Positions 34,301 through 42,400 of a stretch of 64,000 bases of DNA are shown in pieces. The position numbers were made by a program, and so were the translations under genes. Source of the stretch: CAZDXB01 sp964509335 (GTDB lineage Bacteria > Bacteroidota > Ignavibacteria > Kapaibacteriales > UBA2268); the NCBI GenBank assembly GCA_964509335.1, contig CAZDXB010000007.1, forward strand, positions 62,001 to 126,000. Direction: 5' to 3'. The notes under the pieces were generated by a model. It was not told the origin of the DNA and did not search any database. It worked only from the letters and a program-made list of their open reading frames with translations. The first letter of the stretch is position 1, and the number at the start of each line of letters is the position of its first letter.

Positions 34301-35424
34301 TCGGCTTCATATGTCGGTTGAACAATCGGTTCGGCTCTTTTGCCCGAATCGCCCGACCAAGTCAACATATAATAAGAGTTCTCGCTGAAATGGTTTATGT
34401 AATGACGGAATCCATTTGCGGAGTCGTATTTAAAACCCGAAGCGGGCGAGGCGTAAAAGATTATTTTATCCAGCGTTCCGTCGCCTTTTTTTTTGACGAT
34501 TATTTCTTGTTCGTTCATTTCGTTGTTTACCGCGTCGGTTACGTTTTCGCTTAATTGCAAACCGCCGTTTCCGTAAATCTTTATTTTATGGATGTCTTCT
34601 TTGGGTATTAAAAATCCCAAGTTGTTTAATTTTCCTGCGGTTATTTGATAAACGCCCTCTTCCTCGATTTTTATTTTTACCCAGTCAGCGTCTGTTTCCG
34701 ATTGAGTGTGGGATTTTTTAAGCGACAAGTCCGATTCTAAATTTTCTTTTATCAGCCAAGATTTAGTTTCGTTGTGGTTTAAGGAAAGGGGCGGGTCGAA
34801 TATTCGTTCATTATTATAATAAGCGCCGCCTTCAGATTGGCTGTTGAATTTAATCTCGACGGTAATTTTTTTGGGGATTAATATCGCTTTTTGTTCGGAA
34901 GAATATTTAGCGGCAATCAATTGAAGTTTTGCTAAGTGGCGATGACGGGAAATCCCCGAATACGATAATTTCGCCCAAACGATATTGTTGTTTCGCCTGT
35001 AATCTTGCTCGTCGGTTATATAAATAGCGTGATAATTCCCGTCCAATTTATAGCGCATAGGGTAGGGAACGATTTTAACCGGAATTTTCTTAAACCCTGA
35101 AATATCATAATCGATTAACTCGAATCCTTCGGGATTTGGAACGGTTATGAAACTTTCGCCGACATACGTAGTCGGCGCGCCCGCTCCGCCGTTAAGAGAA
35201 GTCGCGTTGGTGAATTTTGGACGGACTAATCTTTGCCCGTCGGCGGCGTCGATAGTGTCTAACGCGACAAAATCAGGCTTGAAAACAAGCGTCAAACTTT
35301 GCTTGTTGGAATGAACGACTTGCCAGCCGTCTTTTGCCGATGATATAGAATAAGCGCTCGCGGTTAAAAAAGTAAAAGCCGCGACTATATATAGAGCCTT
35401 TTTAAGTTTACTTAAAATCTTCAT
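31390..35424 (-). CDS. porU: type IX secretion system sortase PorU (C25 gingipain-type)
   Basis: 1344 residues with a signal peptide at the N-terminus. The C25 peptidase domain covers about 630-1010: the catalytic His is in YIGHGNPRVWAHEEIL near 851 and the Cys in ATAASCDFGRFD near 886, the normal gingipain order. PorU removes the sorting domain of T9SS cargo and links the product to a surface lipopolysaccharide. It carries its own C-terminal sorting-like domain (TTYPNPASSSLTFSF, ending STNFLNIIK); the P. gingivalis protein keeps such a domain uncleaved. It is longer than P. gingivalis PorU (about 1158), mainly in the N-terminal beta region. It forms an operon with porV. Confidence 0.93.
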   Translation of the reverse strand: MKILSKLKKALYIVAAFTFLTASAYSISSAKDGWQVVHSNKQSLTLVFKPDFVALDTIDAADGQRLVRPKFTNATSLNGGAGAPTTYVGESFITVPNPEGFELIDYDISGFKKIPVKIVPYPMRYKLDGNYHAIYITDEQDYRRNNNIVWAKLSYSGISRHRHLAKLQLIAAKYSSEQKAILIPKKITVEIKFNSQSEGGAYYNNERIFDPPLSLNHNETKSWLIKENLESDLSLKKSHTQSETDADWVKIKIEEEGVYQITAGKLNNLGFLIPKEDIHKIKIYGNGGLQLSENVTDAVNNEMNEQEIIVKKKGDGTLDKIIFYASPASGFKYDSANGFRHYINHFSENSYYMLTWSGDSGKRAEPIVQPTYEADYEPNTYTRRIFYEEEMHNAYIAGSGRAWFGRNLLPAVFVERLNNLKRDGEIFYRFSVAHRAPYTGTFDIYENDNKLCEAHLKITSGHDDAEREEVTAKAPASYVSADNRSSLKFEYTNYSGDGGAQGYFDWYEIHYPAYLEPINNELSFFSNPENDGVVEYLTNGFSGGEIYGFETTDAANPKLIENKAVTGGMFRFKNETEANRPKKFFISSKIKEPSLQIAEFANLRGESKGSDLILITHKDLLESANNYKEYREERSNISVFIATLTQIYNEYNSGTPDPTAIRDFIADAFDRWERKPKYVLLWGDGHYDYKLIGTDEKNYAPTYQIPNSSFSYDEIDSYTSDDFFANIAGDDDLIDIALGRIPVQSNGEGNWMIEKIGKYENESSEDSWRTNITVVADDSWKKSGSTDGTLHTNDAEQLCRNHLPNFLRVNKIYMAEYPSESVTGGKRKPRVTQEMLSASNNDGNLFLCYIGHGNPRVWAHEEILERSLTIPQFTNLDKLFFATAASCDFGRFDSPEIRSGAEELLLSERGGAIGVFSSTRLVFADPNARLNETLYRNFFEKNEETGEYFSLGVVNMITKYEKYKRNDKKYCLLGDPTIKILIPEYNARINKINDVNVSKGDTAKLKGLSEVTIEGSVTSASSTVTDETFNGTAIITMLDSDKQIRAFEDDGSPNGTTHHFTKYGGTLNQSSCEVKNGKFTSEFIIPKDISFSGEPGRLLVYAYSDDDRFAKGDTRKFIIDGLDTTTHADSRGPEIEVYLDSKEFVSGDYVSCEPTLIVELSDESGINATGIGLGHNIEAWIDDARKSIDLTDNFSASFGDSRSGEATKILYDLEPGLHKIKIRAWDVFNNFSITETYFRTASCDGLIIHNLTTYPNPASSSLTFSFNHTINPPFDYEITVRDALGRIVSTLSSEAQTKYKTEIRWNCQDDNGKNLTSGAYYYRLKAINKDGIMVESTNFLNIIK

Positions 35425-35594
35425 AGTATTCCCGTTGAACTTAACGTCAAACTTAATTATTTAATCCGTAACAAAGGCTCTATAAACGCGACTTCTTTTG
35501 TTTGAAATACTTAACTCAAAGATAATACAAAATTTCTTTTTTCAAAAACTTTTTTATAAGACGGAAGTGAATAACTTATATTATTGGTATAAAT

Positions 35595-35634
35595 AAAAAA
35601 ATGCCTCGCCATCGGGGGGAATGACGGCAAGGCA
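35595..35634 (-). terminator. terminator of the tRNA-Gly transcript
   Basis: On the minus strand, TGCCTTGCCGTC pairs with GATGGCGAGGCA and is followed by T7. It lies 37 bp beyond the tRNA 3' end. Confidence 0.75.
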
Positions 35635-35670
35635 CGCAGCATAAAGAGGAAATGACGACGTGGGCCGTCG

Positions 35671-35743
35671 AGCGAAAGACGAGATTCGAACTCGCGACCC
35701 CAACCTTGGCAAGGTTGTGCTCTACCAGCTGAGCTACTTTCGC
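35671..35743 (-). tRNA. tRNA-Gly (anticodon GCC)
   Basis: A 73-nt cloverleaf. The acceptor arms are GCGAAAG and CTTTCGC with discriminator T. The D arm is GCTCAGCTGGTAGAGC, the anticodon arm CAACCTTGCCAAGGTTG with GCC in the loop, and the T arm GCGAGTTCGAATCTCGT. CCA is not encoded and must be added. A terminator follows at 35595-35634. Confidence 0.95.
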
Positions 35744-35798
35744 TTAATTACTTCCTCATATTTCAAAGGACAATTCTAATTTAAAATTATTTTAGCTT

Positions 35799-36428
35799 CT
35801 ATCCAAATTTTTTTTCAAAAACCTCAGAACATTCGTTTTTTAATCTATCAAAATCAATTTCAGCGCCAATTTCCCGTTCTATGGAAGTTATTTCTTTATC
35901 CTTTATGCCGCAAGGCGTTATGTAATCGAACTCGTCTATATTATTTTTGGCGTTAAGGGCGAATCCGTGCGAAGTTACCCATTTGGAGCAATGCAACCCC
36001 ATAGCGCATATTTTTCTTTCGCCGCCGACCCAAACCCCCGTAAGCCCTTTCATTCTATCTGATTCTATGCCGTAGAGACTCAACAAGTCTATAATCGCTC
36101 CTTCAATTTCTCTTAGAAACCAATGCAAATCTTCTTTATAGTCCGACAAATTGAAAATTGGATATCCGACAAGCTGACCGGGGTTGTGCAAAGTTACGTC
36201 TCCGCCTCTGTCGTTATGTATTATTTTGACGCCGCGGGATTCGAGAAAGGAACGCGCGCTCAGAACGTTTGTTTCCGAGCCTGTTCTGCCGATAGTGATT
36301 ACGGTCGGATGCTCGCACAATATGAGAACGCTTCGGTTTCTTTTCGCCTTTATATCCTCGGCTAATTCTCTTTGCCGCCGCCAACCTTCTTTGTAATCTA
36401 TTAGACCCCAGTCTTGTATTTCTATCAT
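35799..36428 (-). CDS. lipB: lipoyl(octanoyl) transferase
   Basis: A 209-residue enzyme transferring octanoyl groups from acyl carrier protein to the lipoyl domains of oxoacid dehydrogenases. Signature motifs are DRGGDVTLHNPGQLVGYPI near 75-95, RKICAMGLHCSKWVTSHGFA with the catalytic Lys near 135, and the catalytic Cys in TPCGI near 170. Length equals that of E. coli LipB (213). It lies 86 bp downstream of lpdA on the same strand, fitting lipoate-dependent metabolism. A hairpin repeat (36441-36484) sits between them. Confidence 0.95.
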   Translation of the reverse strand: MIEIQDWGLIDYKEGWRRQRELAEDIKAKRNRSVLILCEHPTVITIGRTGSETNVLSARSFLESRGVKIIHNDRGGDVTLHNPGQLVGYPIFNLSDYKEDLHWFLREIEGAIIDLLSLYGIESDRMKGLTGVWVGGERKICAMGLHCSKWVTSHGFALNAKNNIDEFDYITPCGIKDKEITSIEREIGAEIDFDRLKNECSEVFEKKFG

Positions 36429-36440
36429 TTTCGTTGTTTA

Positions 36441-36484
36441 GTAGGGGCTGAAAATCTTCAGCCCCTACAATCTTCAGCCCCTAC
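36441..36484. repeat. hairpin with duplicated right arm (GTAGGGGCTGAA)
   Basis: GTAGGGGCTGAA pairs with TTCAGCCCCTAC (36441-36468). The 16-mer AATCTTCAGCCCCTAC is then repeated directly at 36469-36484, so the left arm can pair with either copy. It lies between lpdA and lipB. Confidence 0.55.
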
Positions 36485-36514
36485 ATTATATTACAATTAT
36501 ACTATACAATTTTA

Positions 36515-37918
36515 CTATATATTCACCGCTTCGTCGTATGCTTGCGCGGAAGCTTCCATAATCGCTTCGCTTAAAGTCGGATGCGCGTGTATCGTTTTGA
36601 AAATCGTTTTCGCGTCCGCTTCCAAAGTTCTAGCGGTTCCTACTTCTCCAATTAATTCCGTAACGTCCGGTCCTACTATATGCGCTCCCAAGATTTCGCC
36701 GTATTTTGCGTCGAAAATCATTTTTACGAATCCTTTAGCTTCGCCTATGCCGTGCGCTTTGCCGTTAGCCGTGAACGGGAACTTGCCGATTTTGAGCTCG
36801 TAGCCGGCTTCTTTTGCCTCGTCTTCGGTCATACCGACGCTTGCCACTTGCGGATTGCAGTATGTGCAGCCGGGGATGTTATTGTAGTCTATTCCGGTAG
36901 TTTCCTCGCCGGCGATATATTCGGCGCACTCGATTCCCTCGGCGGAAGCTTTGTGAGCCAGCCAAGGCGGTCCGGCGACGTCGCCGATAGCGTAAACGCC
37001 CTCGACGTTCGTTCTCATATGCTCGTCTATCTTGATGAAACCGCGTTCGATTTTCACTCCTAAATCTTCTAAGCCTATATTTTCGAGATTTGCTTGTATG
37101 CCGATGGCGTTTAATGCTATGTCGGCTTTCAGAGTTTCTTCTTTGCCGTCTTTCTTTTCTACTTTTACTTCTACTCCGTCGCCCTTGGCTTTCGCGGAAA
37201 GGACTTTTGTTTTGGTCATTAACTTCATCCCGCTTTTCTTAAAGTGTCGATTCAATTCGCGGGATACGTCTTTATCCTCGACGGGCAGAATTCGGTCCAT
37301 CATTTCAATTATCGTTACTTTCGTTCCGAAAGCGTTGTAGAAATAAGCGAACTCGACGCCTATCGCGCCCGCGCCCATTATTATCATAGACTTCGGCGGC
37401 TCTTTCGGTACCAACGCTTGTTTGCTGGTTATAATTTTCTCGCGATCGACTTCAATTCCTTCGAACATTCTCGGTCTCGCTCCGGTGGCGATTATAATGT
37501 TCTTGGCTTCGATTAGCTCTTTCGCTTTGCCGTTTTCGTCTCTTACTTCAACTTCGTTCTTGTTCTTTATATATCCGAAGCCCTTAGCGTGTTCTACTTT
37601 GTATTTCTTAAACAAAAAGCCGATGCCGTTAGACATTCGCTTGGAAACGTCTCTGCTTCTTTTGATGATTTTGTCGAAATTAACGTCGTAGTCTTTGATA
37701 TCGAATCCCAACTTCTTCGATTCTTTGAGAAAGTTAGCTTGCTCGGCGCTTTTAAGCAGCGCTTTGGTGGGTATGCAACCCCAATTGAGGCAAATTCCGC
37801 CTAAATCCGATTTCTCTATGCAAACAGCTTTTAATCCAAGTTGCGAAGCTCTAATAGCGGCAACGTATCCTCCGGGACCGGAACCTATAACCGCTATGTC
37901 AAATTTTCTTTTATCCAT
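36515..37918 (-). CDS. lpdA: dihydrolipoyl dehydrogenase
   Basis: A 467-residue flavoprotein (E3) that reoxidises dihydrolipoamide in pyruvate and other 2-oxoacid dehydrogenase complexes. The FAD-binding GSGPGGYVAAIRA is at the N-terminus, followed by the redox disulfide motif GGICLNWGCIPTKALL near 40-55. The NAD-binding GAGAIGVEFAYF is near 180, and the C-terminal dimer domain has the His-Glu pair in HAHPTLSEAI near 445. Length is typical. The E1-beta gene at the right end of the window and lipB next door belong to the same pathway. Confidence 0.95.
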   Translation of the reverse strand: MDKRKFDIAVIGSGPGGYVAAIRASQLGLKAVCIEKSDLGGICLNWGCIPTKALLKSAEQANFLKESKKLGFDIKDYDVNFDKIIKRSRDVSKRMSNGIGFLFKKYKVEHAKGFGYIKNKNEVEVRDENGKAKELIEAKNIIIATGARPRMFEGIEVDREKIITSKQALVPKEPPKSMIIMGAGAIGVEFAYFYNAFGTKVTIIEMMDRILPVEDKDVSRELNRHFKKSGMKLMTKTKVLSAKAKGDGVEVKVEKKDGKEETLKADIALNAIGIQANLENIGLEDLGVKIERGFIKIDEHMRTNVEGVYAIGDVAGPPWLAHKASAEGIECAEYIAGEETTGIDYNNIPGCTYCNPQVASVGMTEDEAKEAGYELKIGKFPFTANGKAHGIGEAKGFVKMIFDAKYGEILGAHIVGPDVTELIGEVGTARTLEADAKTIFKTIHAHPTLSEAIMEASAQAYDEAVNI

Positions 37919-38056
37919 TTCGCTTCCTTTTATTATTCAAAATGATAATACGCGATTGTCAATTTATGAATTTAACGTAATTAGGCGAAGCATATTATTA
38001 ATTATTTATTTACTTTCCGCGCGACTTTTTCTTAACTTATGACTCTATTTATATAA

Positions 38057-39115
38057 AGCGAATTAGACCAAATTGATTTTAACACCGAATACAGCGGCAA
38101 CGTAAGTTTACACACTTACGGTTTTAATGAAAATCAACTGGATTTAAACGATTTTATTCCTTTTCATAAAAAGTTAGTTTCTTTATACTATTTAGAATTT
38201 AAATCCAACAAAATTCCAGAAAAATTTCCCCCGAAAGTTGATAGTAGTATAAAAAAATTAAATTCATTGTTAGTTGAATATCAATCGGCGACGGAAGGCT
38301 TCGAGATACTTGAACATAAGATTGAGCAAAAACTTACGGGAATATATAATTACTTCGAGAAAATATCCTATAAAAATAACGACTTGAGTAAAAGAAGAAA
38401 CGATAGTTCTGACAAAGATAGCACGGAAGACATCTACAGAGAAAATTTTTACTCAGACGGAGAAAGCGACGATGATTCAGAGGGAGAAAATAACGAATGG
38501 AGCGATTTGGGAGTTCATACAAATTATGTAGATAATATAACTTTTATGGAAAAAATATTAAAGAGAAGATACAAATCCCTCGAAGAAAAACTGACGGCGC
38601 TTCACGATAAAATTGAAAATTACGTGATGATAAATAAGATGATAGCTATTAATATTTCGTTCAAAGACGACCCGGAAAACGAGGGACTGCTGTTCTGGTA
38701 TAAGCCGTCCGAAAAATTGCTGAAATATCTGCCCAAAGACGCAAGGGCTCAAATCAAAAGGGAGTTTGAACTGTTGGAATCGGGAGCTATATGCGGCGCT
38801 CCGATAGACGGGGAGAACGCTTATATGGATATCTGGAAGTCTTGCAGCGGCGACGTTCAGAATTTGAGGATATTCCCGAATCCCGTTAGCGAAGCGCTGA
38901 AAGTGAAATTCGAGCTCGCGACCCCCAGAAAAATATCCATAGCGGTTTGCAATTTAAAGGGACAAAAAGTCTTAACGCTCAAAGACCGCGAAGATTTAAC
39001 GACGGGAACGCATTTTACGACGTTCGACGTCTCATCGCTAAAGCCCAATATATATTTCATCGTAGTAACTTCGGAGAAGGGCGAAAAGGCGTCTTTAAAG
39101 TTTATTAAGGAGTAG
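38057..39115 (+). pseudogene. 5'-truncated T9SS cargo remnant
   Basis: One frame is open from 38057 to 39115 (about 352 codons) and reads as coding throughout (for example YSGNVSLHTYGFNENQLDL). It begins right after an in-frame TAA at 38054 and has no ATG or GTG near its 5' end; the first plausible start is a TTG at 38267, without a signal peptide. The C-terminus is a full T9SS sorting domain (LRIFPNPVSEALKVKF, ending ASLKFIKE). The middle is acidic and helical. T9SS cargo needs Sec export first, so a protein without a signal peptide should not be secreted. A rearranged or decayed gene is the best reading; 282 aa from 38267 is the alternative. Confidence 0.65.
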
Positions 39116-39212
39116 AGCGGGCTTCCTAGCCTGCTTCTTACTATGGTCTTTAATAATTTCTCTTTTTTCTCAAGCTGGGAAGTTTGCGCTACTTTGAGAA
39201 ATATTATTACGT
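39112..39212 (+). repeat. about 100-bp intergenic repeat, copy B
   Basis: A diverged match to 205-303: AGTAGAGCGGGCTTCCTAGCCTG, then CTCAAGCTGGGAAGTTTG and ATTATTACG at the end. It overlaps the stop of the T9SS remnant by 4 nt. Confidence 0.55.
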
Positions 39213-39317
39213 TGTCATTTAATTTATCAAATCGAGGAATGTTTTGTTTCGCCGCATTTGTGAGGCGTTCTAAGGGGGATTTGATTAATCATATCTATAC
39301 CTCTACGGAAACAAATT

Positions 39318-39364
39318 GTAGTTTTCACTAGCTCCGTCCTTTAGAGCGGAGGAATGAAAACTAC
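39318..39364. repeat. 47-nt compound hairpin (GTAGTTTTCA...TGAAAACTAC)
   Basis: Outer 10-bp arms enclose an inner CTCCG/CGGAG stem. The inner part matches the inverse of the element after the broken toxin gene at 2993-3012 with one difference. Subterminal hairpins of this type occur in IS200/IS605-like elements, but no transposase is present. Confidence 0.5.
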
Positions 39365-39443
39365 GTAATTCGTAATTTTTCCTACTCATCCGATGACTCG
39401 GAGTCATCGGATGAGTTTCGTCTCTTCAGAAGATTAATTAAAT

Positions 39444-42400
39444 CTAGTCTTTTACAAATCTTCCCGAATAAGTTACGGGTTTGCCTTCGGAATCTATTCC
39501 GTCGAACGAATATATATAAGTTCCCTTTGGATGATTCGAAGCTCGCCAGTAAATTGAATTTCTGCCCAAATCGATTGGACAATCCTTGAATTTGGCGACT
39601 TCCGAGCCGTCGAAGGAATATATCGTCAGCTTCAACGAATTCATTTCGCGAGTCAGATAATACGAAATATACGTTCTGTAATCCATCGGGTTCGGATAGT
39701 TCTTTACTTCTACTATCCAATCTGGACCTTTCATCGGAATTTGCAATTTTCGGTCGTTGTTTTGAGAGCAGAATTCCGAGTTGGGGTCTTGCGACTCAAC
39801 CGACGCGTAGAATTCGACGTATTCCGCCGAATCTTCGATAGCGTAATATACGTCCATGCGTCTTTCTTGGAATCTGTCGAGCGAATCCAAGGGTTTCTCG
39901 CCGATAAGAAGCGTGTCGCCGTCATTGCCGATAGCGAAGAATCTGACTATCGCGCCGCTAATCGCTCTTGCGCCGTTGCGGACTTTTCCGGTAATTCTAA
40001 CGTCCGAACCTCTTTCCAGAACTTCTTTATTAGCGCTCAAGTCGTATAAATATAAGTCGGGCGCTTCCAAGTCGAGATTTTCCCAGTCGGGATATCTGAA
40101 TATAGTAGGTCCGGCGGAGCTTTTGCCCGCGTTTCCGCGATAGCTCACCATTACGTTCGGAATAACGGCGTTCGTGTCGAACAAGCAGGAACATACGCCC
40201 GCTTTCTCGATAAACGGCAAATGTATTCTCTTCTTCTCGCCGGGAACGCAAGCGCCTATGCTCGCTACAATTCTATTGTTTGTGTAGGCGCAATTTGGCG
40301 GCAGAGCTTCGGCGATTGGGTTGAAATACGGTCCGACTTCGATGTCCAAAATCACGTTTTCAGCCATATCGTTGCCGTAGTTTGTTACTTGAACCATCGC
40401 GTCCACTCGTTTCCTGCCTTCCGAATCGAACTTCAGCGGTTGATTTTCTTTTATTTCTTTGCCGTTAATCGCCGCTATTTTCTTGAAGTTCATCAGTTTC
40501 GGACCGACCGCGGTTACCTCTACGTCTCTTCCGCTAGTCAGTAATTGAGAGCCGAAGTCGTCGCTTTCGTAACTCAGTATTTGCCGGTCTGATAATAGTA
40601 TATCTCTTTTATCAGAATAAGCTTGAACTTTGCCTTTCTGTAGAATATAGAATTTCGAAAAATCGGTATTCGGGAAATTTGTAAATTGAGACAAATCTAT
40701 CGTCTCTTTGCCGGCTTCGGCGTCGTATTCGGACGGGAGAGACGCCAAATCGTCAAATTCTGTGTAGTTGACGTCCTCGTCCGACCATCTCGCTTCTCCC
40801 ATACCTTCGAAAAATCCGCTAGTTTCGACTAGCAAGCTCTTCAAATCGGCGTCGCCGACTACGATTTTTTCGTATCCGACGGGCGCGCCGTTCTCGTTTC
40901 TGTCCGAAACGCTGAACTTAAGCGGGGGAACTTCGTAGTTAATATCAATCGATTGCGCTTTGTCTTTCTTTCTAGCGTTCGATTCGTCGTAATGCTTGCG
41001 AGTTCCGGATATTGAGAAGTTGATGTCGTAAACGTCGTTTTCCAAGTTCTCGTCGATTTTGAATAAAATGACGAAGTAAGCCCTACGGGAAGGTTGCATT
41101 AGCGGCAAAGTGTTGCCCATTTTAATCAAGACTTCGTCTTCGGGCTGATTGAAGCGCCAACCGGCTCTGAACGAGCCTAAGTCGTCGCCGCCTCTTATAA
41201 CTTCGCCGGTCGCCGGGTCAACCTTCGCCGGCACGAGAGGTCTCGGATACGCGACGTATGACATTACGACTTCGCTATTGCCAAGCCCGTTAGGTATTTG
41301 CGGCGTTATAGTAGTGTTAATCCAATTGTCGTCGGTGCCGTTCATTATCTCGATTTTCGCTTCCAAGAAACAGCCGCTGACCGTCTTTGGATAATCGGCT
41401 AAATCTGGATTGTCCGGGTCGGCGTTTGGAATTAAAGTAACGTTTTCTCTATAGTTATAATCGCCGTCTATTATGGTGGACATATTAAAAGACGGTTCTA
41501 TTAAACTGCACGGGTCTCTGCCGCCGGCGTAAGTAGTAATTGTCGCCTCGCCGTAGCCGTATGAAACGCGGTACGGGTCGAATCTGGCGTCGAAATAATG
41601 CGGCTCGTTTCTGTCTTCGATAGAGTATTTAATATAAGCGGTGTCTAAACCGAACTTAACAATAGAAGGCGTCGGTTTGGCGATTAATCTGTAATCGACG
41701 CCCTTGGCGTAGCCGGTCAATACGTGCGAGAATATCACCCAAGGCGAACCGCCGAATATCTCCTCCACTACAAGCCAGCCGCCTTTGCTAATATCGACAG
41801 AGCCTTCTTTGCCGTTGCCCTCGTATTTACAATTGAACTTGAAATGCGTCTTACCTAAAGTTTCGAAATAATCGTCTCCGTATTCGCCGTCGGGTCCGTG
41901 ATACCAGCCCGAATCGACTCTGCCGTAGATGTCGTCGATAAAAGGCTCTTCGGGATAATCCAGCCAGTCCTCGCCGTCGTCTAGCATAAAGTCGTCGTGC
42001 AAGAAGCCCGTGCTGGAACAGAACCTGTCGCCTCTGTCGTCAATCCAGTCGTCGATTCCGTCGAAGTTGTCATCGTCCAACGCCGGCGGTATCAATACTT
42101 GCGGAATGTAGATATGATATTGATACGGGTCTTCCCATATCTCAATCGAATCTTTTGTGTTTGGATTATCTATCCATTTGTGATAGGGCGCGCCGTCTAT
42201 TTCTACTATTGCGTCGATGTCGTAAGTTCCGTCTTGTCGTTTCGGCAATTTGATATTATATCCGCCGATGCCCTTCGGGATATCGTAAACAAAATAGCCG
42301 AAAACGCCGTCGCCCAACTCTTCGACATCTTCGTATTTCAAATCGCCCGAAGAGTCGTTATAATCGACGTCGTAGCCGACGTTTCTTATCCAATAATACG

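Noticed and set aside
36441..36484. Possible CRISPR-like repeat because of the duplicated AATCTTCAGCCCCTAC
   Set aside because: Only two adjacent copies with no spacer, part of a hairpin.
39143..39331. 62-codon frame after the T9SS remnant
   Set aside because: Lies across two dispersed repeats with no SD or domain.
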